Assembly (NCBI GenBank): GCA_023423275.1
Contig: JAFAFW010000026.1
Span: 1 to 5,142, forward strand
Direction of reading: 5' to 3'
Length of the DNA: 5,142 nucleotides
DNA from: Pseudomonadota bacterium
GTDB taxonomy: Bacteria > Pseudomonadota > Alphaproteobacteria > Rhizobiales > Hyphomicrobiaceae
This document shows, in pieces, positions 1-5,031 of the stretch. Made by a program: the position numbers and the translations under genes. Each line of letters opens with the position of its first letter. Position 1 is the stretch's first letter. The notes under the pieces are model-generated. The model had not been told where the DNA came from, searched no databases, and saw nothing but the letters and a program-made list of their open reading frames with translations.

Positions 1-176
1 TGCTGGAATGGCTCGGCCGTACCAGAGACGACGAGGAGGCAACGCGCGCTGGAAGTAGCATTCGCACCGCCGTCGAGCACAGCCTTCTGTCTTCGGACAC
101 GCGTACGCGGGACGTTGGCGGGACGGCTTCCACGACTGAAGTCGCAAAAGCCATTCGCGGGAATCTCGCCGCATAA
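1..176 (+). CDS. C-terminal end of an isocitrate/isopropylmalate dehydrogenase family protein (partial)
   Basis: The frame is open from the window edge (first full codon at position 3) to a TAA at 174-176, giving 57 residues. The tail contains LEWLG near its start and TRDVGGTASTTE about 35 residues later. The (T)RD-x-GGTAST motif near the C-terminus is typical of the beta-decarboxylating dehydrogenase family (isopropylmalate, isocitrate and tartrate dehydrogenases), which oxidise a 2-hydroxy acid with NAD(P) and then decarboxylate it in the cytosol. The LeuB, tartrate and isocitrate branches cannot be separated from this tail, so no symbol is given. Codon use is GC-rich, as expected of a resident chromosomal gene. 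It lies outside the element and marks the left chromosomal flank. No clear terminator hairpin follows it. Confidence 0.75.
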   Translation, partial: LEWLGRTRDDEEATRAGSSIRTAVEHSLLSSDTRTRDVGGTASTTEVAKAIRGNLAA

Positions 177-611
177 CGCAGAGCACGTCGGCAAAGGGAG
201 TGTCACTTTGCCAAAGCGGGGAGTTTCGAGCAGAGGAGCCAACTGAATTTGGTTTCTCGCTCATCCCCAAGCTTGGAAGAGACGACGCCCTCCTCGCCGC
301 TTTGCACCACAAGTGGTTGAGAGAATACGTGGACCTCTGCCCACGTCGCCAGCTGCGTGAGCTTCCCGCACATCTGCCGCCATACGGCCGCAACGTGGCA
401 GATGCAGTCAGGCACGGAAAAGACGGAGATCGCCGGCTTCCTCGGCATGAGCGAGAAGACGCTCGAGGAGGTCTATGGCCATCATCACCCCGACTTCCAG
501 AGCGATACCGCTGCCGGCGACGGACGCCGCCGCTCACGCCGATAGGCCCGATTTCATGGGCGATTTCGTGGGTGCGAGAATTTTAAGTGGCAGATAACTA
601 TCTGATTTTAC
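177..611. other. Decayed region between the left flanking gene and the attachment site
   Basis: Apart from the integrase remnant at about 321-545 I see no convincing gene here. Overlapping open frames on both strands (about 200-586 plus, 203-448 minus) have no recognisable domains and look like by-products of GC-rich sequence. A short palindrome, CAGATAACTATCTG at 591-604, sits just outside the attachment repeat and is followed by ATTTTA. It could be a weak terminator for the old integrase frame or part of the site's flank, but its stem is only 5-6 bp. The stretch looks like scar tissue of an older insertion at the tRNA gene. Confidence 0.5.
321..545 (+). pseudogene. C-terminal remnant of a second tyrosine recombinase (phage-type integrase)
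   Basis: The frame opens after a TGA at 318-320 and ends at a TAG at 543-545. It encodes the last part of a tyrosine recombinase. PHICRHTAATW carries the HxxRH catalytic box. About 22 residues later, GFLGMSEKTLEEVYGHHHPDF carries the likely Tyr nucleophile (VYG) and the GHHHPDF tail seen in many rhizobial integrases. The N-terminal arm-binding domain, core-binding domain and first catalytic Arg are missing. The only starts in frame are internal GTG or ATG codons, so this is a broken gene. A different frame is open across 200-586 but resembles nothing I know. The fragment lies outside the 51-bp repeat and ends 66 bp before it. It probably records an earlier element at this tRNA site. It is a different subfamily from the integrase at 826 and is not that gene's missing end. 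Confidence 0.75.
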
Positions 612-662
612 TGGCGATCCCGGCAGGACTCGAACCTGCGACCCTCTGCTTAGAAGGCAGAT
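612..662 (-). repeat. Left attachment-site copy: 3' portion of tRNA-Arg(TCT), 51-bp direct repeat
   Basis: These 51 bases are identical to 4808-4858, with a constant offset of 4196. Read on the minus strand they are the tRNA 3' end: encoded CCA, acceptor 3' strand, T arm, variable loop and most of the anticodon arm. The match stops abruptly at 663, where the D arm and 5' acceptor strand should follow. This is the displaced 3' end left when an element integrates into a tRNA gene by site-specific recombination. It is not a functional tRNA. The strand-exchange point must lie within the repeat, commonly in the anticodon or T arm. Confidence 0.93.
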
Positions 663-732
663 TTAATCCCCCTCCGCGCCCTCCTCCGACCTAGTTCAGA
701 TCGTTTAAACAGCGTTGAAATTGCAAGATAAA

Positions 733-761
733 TTGCTTTTTCTCCCGTTTGTCCTTATACT
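733..761 (+). promoter_or_regulatory. Candidate promoter of the integrase gene
   Basis: TTGCTT at 733-738 and TATACT at 756-761 are separated by exactly 17 bp and resemble a housekeeping sigma-70 type promoter (consensus TTGACA and TATAAT). Transcription would begin near 768, about 58 bases before the integrase ATG at 826. The resulting leader contains the paired TGCTGAC repeats at 791-808, so a protein bound there could affect int expression. This rests on sequence resemblance only. Confidence 0.5.
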
Positions 762-788
762 GCCGATGTTGCTCAAAATCGCGTTGCT

Positions 789-808
789 AGTGCTGACCCA
801 GTGCTGAC
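789..808 (+). repeat. Paired direct repeat AGTGCTGAC at the left end (candidate arm-type binding site)
   Basis: AGTGCTGAC occurs at 789-797 and again at 800-808, so the copies are 11 bp apart, about one helical turn. The second is followed by TTG. The core, TGCTGAC-N4-TGCTGACTTG, recurs in the same orientation and spacing near the right end (4738-4758). Short directly repeated sites one turn apart, placed inside the attachment sites, are typical of integrase arm sites or of recombination-directionality factor sites. The position in the int leader would also suit autoregulation. The binding protein is inferred. Confidence 0.6.
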
Positions 809-813
809 TTGGC

Positions 814-817
814 GGAG
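814..817 (+). promoter_or_regulatory. Ribosome binding site of the integrase
   Basis: GGAG at 814-817 lies 8 bases upstream of the ATG at 826, a good Shine-Dalgarno match and spacing. It supports 826 as the integrase start. Confidence 0.6.
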
Positions 818-825
818 CCACATCC

Positions 826-1947
826 ATGCATCTTTCACAGCTCAACGCAGCCACCCTGAAGCGACTGCCAGAAGGCGTCCATTGGTGCGACGATGACGTG
901 ATGATCCAGGGCAAGGCCGTGCCACGCGGGTTCGGAATCAAAGTCACCGACAACGGCGCTCGGTCTTTTTTCCTGAACTATCGCGACGCCAACCGACGCG
1001 AGCGGCGCTACACCATCGGCCGCTGGCCTGACTGGGACATTCCGAAAGCGGTGCAGCGCGGCCGTGAGCTGCGGCAGGCTATCGACCGGGGAGAAGACCC
1101 GCTGAGCCAACGGCGGGTTGACGCTGGCGCGCTGACCGTCTCCGACGTGCTGGACGCCTTCCTCAAGCATCGCGTGCGCGACCGGCTGCGCACCGAGAAG
1201 GAGTTTGAACGCATCTTCGACAAGTACGTGCGACCGGAAATCGGACGCGAACCAGTGGCCACCCTGAAGCGATCCGATATCACGGCCATGCTGGATGGCG
1301 TGGCCACCACCAATGGGCTGGTGATGGCGGACAAGGTGCTGGCGCGTCTCAGGGCGGCGCTGAATTGGCACGCGACCCGCGTTGATGATTTCATCCCGCC
1401 TATCGTCAAGGGCATGAACCGCACCAGCATTGCCGAGCGCGCCCGAGACCGCATCCTCTCCGACAATGAGATACGGGCTCTGTGGGCCGCGCTAGACGCG
1501 CCACGCCGTGATCCGGCGTCGGGATGGGAACTTTGGCCAGCCTGCTATCCGGCGTTCGTGCGGGTCCTGCTGATGACCGGGCAGCGGCGCTCCGAGGTGG
1601 CCGGCATGCGATGGGATGAAATCGAAGGCGATCCAACGCGGCCCGGCGACGACTGCACATGGATCATTGGCCGGGAGCGGTACAAAACCAACGTTGGCCA
1701 CGTGGTGCCACTCAGCGAGCCCGTCAAAGCCTTCCTCGGTCCAAGGGGCAAAGGCTATGTGTTTACCTCGGATGGCGGCGAAACGGGCTTCAGCGGCTTT
1801 AGCAAAGCCCGCAAGGCGCGGACATGCTGGGCGAAGGCAATGTGTTTTGCTTTCCAGAGGACACGATCTCGCATTGCCTGGACCCGACAACCATTCCACC
1901 ACATTGGCCATGGCTCTGGGCCTTTGATTTCTCGCACGCGGGCCTGA
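826..1947 (+). pseudogene. Truncated tyrosine integrase (P4-like, DUF4102 type) with an out-of-frame tail
   Basis: The ORF encodes 373 residues, of which only about 1-329 are integrase. Residues 1-95 resemble the DUF4102 arm-binding domain (GFGIKVTDNGARSFFLNYR, then YTIGRWP and the RGEDP stretch). Residues about 100-200 are the core-binding helical domain. The catalytic domain starts near 212 (SDNEIRALW) and shows box I, TGQRRSEVAGMRW, with R254, and the beta-hairpin Lys, RYKTN, K287. Homologues continue after GFSGFSKA with a LHDLRRT-like HxxR box and the Tyr nucleophile, and both are absent here. After about residue 329 the frame passes through terminase-coding DNA in the wrong frame and stops at a TGA at 1945-1947. 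The protein should not be able to cut and rejoin DNA, though its N-terminal half might still bind the arm sites. A promoter-like sequence and a ribosome binding site precede it. Confidence 0.88.
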
Positions 1948-2501
1948 GTGCCAGCGCGCATCCATTCGCCGCCGTTCTCGTGTGCTGGGACCGGGATAAC
2001 GACTGCATCTATGTGATTGAAGCTATTCGCATGCGGCGCGCGCTGCCGGCGATGCACGTTGAGCGGATCAAGGCCAATCCCTGCTGGGACGCACCCGTCG
2101 CGTGGCCGCACGATGGCCACCGTCAAAACCTGTCGGACGGCGTGACCATCGCCAACATGTACAAAAAGTTGGGCCTGTTCATGCTGCCCAAACACGCAAC
2201 ATTCAAAGATGGCGGCCACAGTTTCGAAGCCGGCATCACCGAAATGGAAAACCGCTTCGCCACCGGCCGGTTAAAGATCGCGCGCCATCTGTCCGAGGCC
2301 TGGGAAGAATACCGCGACTATCACCGCGAAGATGGCCTGGTTCAGAAAATTGACGACGACCTGATGTCAGCCATCCGAGTGGCGTGCATGCAAATCCGCA
2401 GCGCCAAGGTGCTGGAGACGGTCGGGAGCGGTGCCAACGGCATGCGGCGACAACGTGGTCCACAGATGGCCAGCGGAATTGATTTCGACTTGTTTGAGTG
2501 A
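1812..2501 (+). pseudogene. C-terminal nuclease domain fragment of phage terminase large subunit
   Basis: Terminase similarity begins around 1812 (GADMLGEGNVF) in a frame different from the integrase, and continues to a TGA at 2499-2501. The first ATG is at 1824, giving 225 codons. Numbered from there, IPPHWPWLWAFDFS carries the first nuclease Asp (D35), HPFAAVLVCWDRDNDCIYVI (46-65) is the strand pair after it, WPHDG gives D97, ATFKDG is at 125-130, and KIDDDLMSAIRVACM carries the last acidic pair (D178, D179). Full-length large terminases have an N-terminal packaging ATPase of roughly 250 residues with Walker motifs, which cuts and pumps phage DNA into the capsid. All of that is missing, while the natural-looking C-terminus (DFDLFE) is kept. 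No ribosome binding site is evident at 1824. Expression of an isolated nuclease domain cannot be excluded, but this is most simply a prophage remnant. Confidence 0.87.
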
Positions 2502-2523
2502 TCGAGGGTGGCAATCGCTTCAG

Positions 2524-3408
2524 TTAGGGTGTGTAGAGCGGAAAGGCTCCGTTGAATATCAAGTTCCATTTCTGGAATGCTTGACGAATTTTTCCTTCTC
2601 TTCGCAGTTCCACAGCGTCGGAAGCCCGTTCAGCCGCCACAGCCAACTTAGATATTGCATCTGCTCGCTGCAAGGCAGTATTGCATGGCAACAAGAATTG
2701 ATTGTCATTAGGAAACCTAGGATCCACAACAGTCGCCAAGGCATCACTCAACATGAACTGAAAAATTTGCTTCACGTCGACATCGTACAATATTCTGCCT
2801 TCACCATATGCATAGTCCGCAATGCGGATCTCTAGATAGAATGACTTTATCGGGACGTTTCTCAAAAACTTCCACGCTTTAGCAAACCGCACCAAAGGTT
2901 TCACTGCCCCATCGTGTTTTTGATCAACCACTCGCACATAGTCATTGTGCGATTCTGGTGCGCTGAATTTCCAACCACCGTTACCATCGGGCATTCGGAA
3001 TTCTCTGAACCCCAACCGGGTCAAGCCTATCTCGTAAACGGGCACAATCTCTGTCGCCTCTGCTCCGTCAAGCCCGAATGGAACGCGCACACTCGGGCCG
3101 TTGACGCGAATGTTTGGCGTGGTCGGAAATCGTTCTCTGAGCGCTACTGCGACTTGTTCCAATGTGCGGCCCGAATCCAGGTATGCCTGCTGCTGTGCGA
3201 TTACCGCAAAATAATCAACGTCACTGCAACCAGCCACGTTTGTTCCGTTGCCAAACGAACCCGTCCTGAAGAAATCAATTCCTCCAAAAGTGTTATCCAG
3301 TTTGGACTTGATCGATGTTCGATGCCCCTTCGCAGCATCGGTCTCAGTTGGAGTCGTGCGCAGCGTCCCTAAGAACGACTCGAACCCGGCCTCCACAGTG
3401 TTGGGCAT
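2524..3408 (-). CDS. CD-NTase (SMODS nucleotidyltransferase), CBASS signal synthase
   Basis: A cGAS/DncV-like nucleotidyltransferase of 294-295 residues, a usual length for the family. Family members join nucleotides into cyclic di- or trinucleotide (or linear) second messengers when phage infection is sensed. Counting from the GTG at 3411, TGSFGNGTN (50-58) is the GS nucleotide-binding motif and SDVDYFAVI supplies metal-binding D64 and D66. The third acidic position appears to be E121 in ATEIVPVY, where Asp is usual in the fold. The stretch around 160-215 (KHDGAVKPLVRFAKAWK, then KSFYLE) matches the helical C-terminal part of SMODS enzymes. Either GTG at 3411 (GTGA overlap with the effector stop) or ATG at 3408 (TGATG overlap) can be the start. 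I prefer ATG because the GGGGG upstream is then better spaced. The gene is last in a minus-strand operon after the 4TM effector and converges on the terminase remnant 22 bp away. The product nucleotide cannot be told from sequence. Confidence 0.9.
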   Translation of the reverse strand: MPNTVEAGFESFLGTLRTTPTETDAAKGHRTSIKSKLDNTFGGIDFFRTGSFGNGTNVAGCSDVDYFAVIAQQQAYLDSGRTLEQVAVALRERFPTTPNIRVNGPSVRVPFGLDGAEATEIVPVYEIGLTRLGFREFRMPDGNGGWKFSAPESHNDYVRVVDQKHDGAVKPLVRFAKAWKFLRNVPIKSFYLEIRIADYAYGEGRILYDVDVKQIFQFMLSDALATVVDPRFPNDNQFLLPCNTALQRADAISKLAVAAERASDAVELRREGKIRQAFQKWNLIFNGAFPLYTP

Positions 3409-4343
3409 CACGCGCCCCCGTTGACGCGTTGATCATATTCAGTCCATCGCGCATTCAAGTCATCGCGACTGCGGGAGTAAAGGCCGGGGAGAAGCATAGG
3501 AGCACTCTCAACGGCGGAATTGTAGTCGGCGAACATCAACAGCAAATCAGCGCGGGGATGATCGTCCACATTGAAGGCACCGAGCCGAACCAGAAGGTGC
3601 TTGATCGTGAGTGCAGACCGTGTGTAAGCGACAGCCGCGAGGAAAATGTTTGAGGAAACAAACATAGTTAGAAGCACACAGAACAGTCGCAATGCGTCTT
3701 GATGCTGTTGTGCTGGAAGGATCGGAGCCAAGGAAACCGCCAACAAGAAGGCCGCACATAATATTATTATCACGACGGACCACGTAATACCGGCACTTCT
3801 CTTCATGAGATGGAAGGTGAAAAAGGCACTTTGCTCCAACATTCTTGCAAAGCGTGCATCGCCTGGACGCGCAAGTGAGGAGAAGTAATTGGGATCTTCA
3901 AATTTGCGTCCTCGGTCGCGGGACACGGTAAGTTGGCTTTCTAAATCTCTCAGCTCTTGCGCAGATATCTGCTCTCCCAATCCCTCCATAATCAGCGTGG
4001 CATGTCGTGCCTGCTCTGCCCCGCCCCGACTTGATTGATAGCAGTAACAGGTCCAAAGCCAGAGGCCGGTAAGTGCCAAAAGCGCAATCGTCGAACCGTA
4101 GACAACAGACGTGTCCGATGCAGATGCGCCGACAAGGGACACAACGATTATTGCAGCCTGGATGACAATCATCCAAGCCATGAGGCGGCTGGCGTTCTCA
4201 AACTCGGCGCGCTGCATCCCTACCAATTGTTGTTGATTCATCGAAGGACCCGCAATGCAAAGGTTGCACGATGACTGTTCCTGATTCGGCCGCATCACTG
4301 AGTGTGACGGATAATCTTTGAGCGTCTTATCCCCGATTTCCAC
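3408..4343 (-). CDS. Four-transmembrane S-4TM-type CBASS effector
   Basis: The 311-residue membrane protein has four clear hydrophobic segments: about 54-73 (WMIVIQAAIIVVSLVGA), 80-101, 186-208 (ITWSVVIIILCAAFLLAVSL) and 218-240. A cytosolic loop of about 85 residues lies between TM2 and TM3. An N-terminal MQRAEFENASRL precedes TM1, and a C-terminal region contains ADYNSAVESAP and LNARW. This layout and these end motifs fit the SMODS-associating 4TM effector family (S-4TM), found beside CD-NTases. By analogy with other CBASS membrane effectors, a cyclic nucleotide would trigger inner-membrane disruption and abortive infection. No signal peptide is seen. The start is uncertain: GTG at 4343, 30 bp after the upstream gene, or ATG at 4295 or 4241, none with a strong Shine-Dalgarno. 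Similarity seems to begin just before the Met at 4241, favouring one of the first two. Its TGA overlaps the CD-NTase start, indicating translational coupling. Confidence 0.85.
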   Translation of the reverse strand: MEIGDKTLKDYPSHSVMRPNQEQSSCNLCIAGPSMNQQQLVGMQRAEFENASRLMAWMIVIQAAIIVVSLVGASASDTSVVYGSTIALLALTGLWLWTCYCYQSSRGGAEQARHATLIMEGLGEQISAQELRDLESQLTVSRDRGRKFEDPNYFSSLARPGDARFARMLEQSAFFTFHLMKRSAGITWSVVIIILCAAFLLAVSLAPILPAQQHQDALRLFCVLLTMFVSSNIFLAAVAYTRSALTIKHLLVRLGAFNVDDHPRADLLLMFADYNSAVESAPMLLPGLYSRSRDDLNARWTEYDQRVNGGA

Positions 4344-4373
4344 AGCTCGACATGAAACAACCCTTGCGACGGC

Positions 4374-4610
4374 TCATCGTCCGCGATCCCCGTTCACGAC
4401 TCTTGAACTGGTCAACTCAGCCATGCGCTGCTGCAAGTGAACGCGGCGTTCTCCGACGATAAGCGCTTGGTGCTGGAGCATTTGGAACATACGCGCGTCC
4501 TGTTGATCGGCGCGCAGTCGGGCAACCTTGTTGAGCACGTCCTGGAGCCAGCCCCACTCACGTGCGACCTCATGTTCGCGCGCTCGCAACTCGGTCAACG
4601 TGTCCAGCAT
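4374..4610 (-). CDS. Small helical, coiled-coil-like protein of unknown function, first gene of the CBASS operon
   Basis: A 78-residue protein is predicted from an ATG at 4608-4610 to a TGA at 4374-4376. This start is chosen because AGAGGTG lies 4 bases upstream, a strong Shine-Dalgarno. The frame is open further upstream to 4781, but that extension lacks a comparable site and would run back over the candidate promoter. The protein is charged, almost free of Pro and Gly until the end, and has hydrophobic residues at heptad-like spacing (MLDTLTELRA at 1-10, WLQDVLNKVARLRA at 21-34, MFQMLQHQALI at 41-51). It should be mostly alpha-helical and may oligomerise. I recognise no family. It lies 30 bp before the GTG of the 4TM gene on the same strand, so it is probably cotranscribed. 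It could be a regulator, an accessory CBASS component, an antitoxin-like restraint, or a leftover phage gene. Confidence 0.65.
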   Translation of the reverse strand: MLDTLTELRAREHEVAREWGWLQDVLNKVARLRADQQDARMFQMLQHQALIVGERRVHLQQRMAELTSSRVVNGDRGR

Positions 4611-4621
4611 CGCCCACCTCT
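4611..4621 (-). promoter_or_regulatory. Ribosome binding site that decides the start of the small helical gene
   Basis: On the minus strand AGAGGTGGGCG directly precedes the ATG at 4610. AGAGGTG complements the 16S rRNA tail well, at 4 bases from the start. It is the strongest Shine-Dalgarno in the minus-strand operon and the main reason for choosing this internal Met over the upstream one at 4781. Confidence 0.6.
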
Positions 4622-4638
4622 GGAAAAGAATTGTTCCC

Positions 4639-4669
4639 TTTATGTTCCTCAAAGCTTTTCGGCTGTCAA
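4639..4669 (-). promoter_or_regulatory. Candidate promoter of the CBASS operon
   Basis: Read on the minus strand, a perfect TTGACA -35 box (4664-4669, preceded by C as in the alphaproteobacterial CTTGAC) is followed after 19 bp by CATAAA (4639-4644), which matches TATAAT at four positions. The spacer is longer than ideal. Transcription would start near 4632, about 20 bases before the small gene. It is the best promoter-like sequence between the tRNA and the operon. No operator palindrome is evident. Confidence 0.42.
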
Positions 4670-4737
4670 GCACCCAGGCGCTCGCACCACTCACCACAAG
4701 TCGATGGCGAGCCGGTTTAAACGCCGCATGTTTACTT

Positions 4738-4758
4738 TGCTGACTACCTGCTGACTTG
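4738..4758 (+). repeat. Paired TGCTGAC direct repeat at the right end (candidate arm-type binding site)
   Basis: TGCTGAC occurs at 4738-4744 and 4749-4755, 11 bp apart, and the second copy continues as TGCTGACTTG. This reproduces the left-end pair at 791-808 in core, spacing and orientation, with different bases in the 4-bp gap (TACC here, CCAG there). It lies about 50 bp inside the right attachment repeat, upstream of the CBASS promoter candidate. A pair at each end suits a recombinase or excisionase that assembles on both attachment sites. Confidence 0.6.
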
Positions 4759-4807
4759 AGCAAGAATGAAAAGATTTGCAAAAGAAGACTAACCCATTGA
4801 AATCATT

Positions 4808-4858
4808 TGGCGATCCCGGCAGGACTCGAACCTGCGACCCTCTGCTTAGAAGGCAGAT
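4808..4858 (-). repeat. Right attachment-site copy within the intact tRNA-Arg
   Basis: This is the second copy of the 51-bp direct repeat and is identical to 612-662. Identity begins at the encoded CCA (4807 differs from 611) and ends at 4858 in the anticodon arm (4859 differs from 663). It rebuilds the 3' part of the tRNA. Confidence 0.93.
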
Positions 4859-4884
4859 GCTCTATCCGGCTGAGCTACGGGACC
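4808..4884 (-). tRNA. tRNA-Arg (anticodon TCT), intact, CCA encoded
   Basis: The minus-strand 77-mer folds into a complete cloverleaf. The acceptor GGTCCCG pairs with CGGGATC (one G-U pair). The D arm contains GCTCAGCCGGATAGAGC. The anticodon stem TCTGC/GCAGA encloses the loop CTTCTAA with anticodon TCT, which reads AGA (Arg). The T arm contains GGTTCGAGTCC, followed by discriminator G and genomic CCA (TGG at 4808-4810 on the plus strand). The last 51 bases are shared with the left repeat, so the element supplied the 3' part of this gene and tRNA function was kept after insertion. Confidence 0.96.
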
Positions 4885-5031
4885 GGAGTTCTTCAGGCTG
4901 CTAGCGCCGCGTTGCGCGCAGCACAGCAGCCGTCTGACTTGGCCTTGGACAGATACCCTGTTCGCCGCTCAAAGTGAAGAACTTGCACCGCCACCGATAT
5001 CCACGGGCCAAGCCAACGCTCCGCCTGCCTG

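Larger units (their letters stand above)
612..4858. mobile_element. Small tRNA-Arg-integrated element carrying a CBASS-like defence operon
   Basis: The element is bounded by two identical 51-bp direct repeats derived from tRNA-Arg, and the intact tRNA gene is rebuilt at the right end. The unit length (repeat start to repeat start) is 4196 bp. It holds a truncated integrase fused out of frame to a phage terminase fragment on the plus strand, converging with a three-gene minus-strand set that ends in a CD-NTase. There are no replication, structural or conjugation genes. This is best read as a heavily reduced prophage or phage satellite that kept its attachment sites and a defence cargo. The integrase lacks its catalytic C-terminus, so movement would need an integrase supplied in trans. 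The start of int faces the truncated tRNA copy, whereas in many islands int lies next to the intact tRNA. Confidence 0.88.

Noticed and set aside
321..545. The outside integrase fragment as the missing C-terminus of the truncated integrase, moved by rearrangement
   Set aside because: Its motif style (GFLGMSEKTLEEVYGHHHPDF) belongs to another integrase subfamily than the DUF4102 type.
591..604. Palindrome CAGATAACTATCTG beside the left attachment repeat as a rho-independent terminator
   Set aside because: The stem is short and A/T-rich, with only ATTTTA after it. Too weak to call.
612..662. A second tRNA-Arg gene at the left end
   Set aside because: The match covers only the 3' 51 bases. The D arm and 5' acceptor strand are absent after 662.
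835..1466. Long minus-strand open frames opposite the integrase
   Set aside because: They are antisense to a recognisable protein with conserved motifs and show no domain of their own. They are shadows of GC-rich coding sequence.
826..1947. A deliberate integrase-terminase fusion protein
   Set aside because: The two parts are in different frames, so the terminase portion is not translated with the integrase. The last 40 or so residues are nonsense.
2914..3372. Plus-strand open frame opposite the CD-NTase
   Set aside because: The minus-strand frame has the catalytic motifs. The plus-strand product is Cys/Ser-rich without recognisable features.
4611..4781. N-terminal extension of the small helical protein to a start at 4781
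   Set aside because: The extension has a different composition from the helical part, overlaps the TTGACA promoter candidate and lacks a good Shine-Dalgarno. The start at 4610 has one.
612..4858. CRISPR arrays, retron RNAs or insertion sequences inside the element
   Set aside because: No regularly spaced repeats, reverse transcriptase or transposase motifs, or terminal inverted repeats were seen.
4896..4931. Perfect 7-bp inverted repeat GGCTGCT/AGCAGCC separated by 22 bases just upstream of the tRNA gene
   Set aside because: There is no T-run on either side and the loop is long, and it lies in the tRNA leader where a terminator is not expected. It is probably chance in GC-rich DNA.
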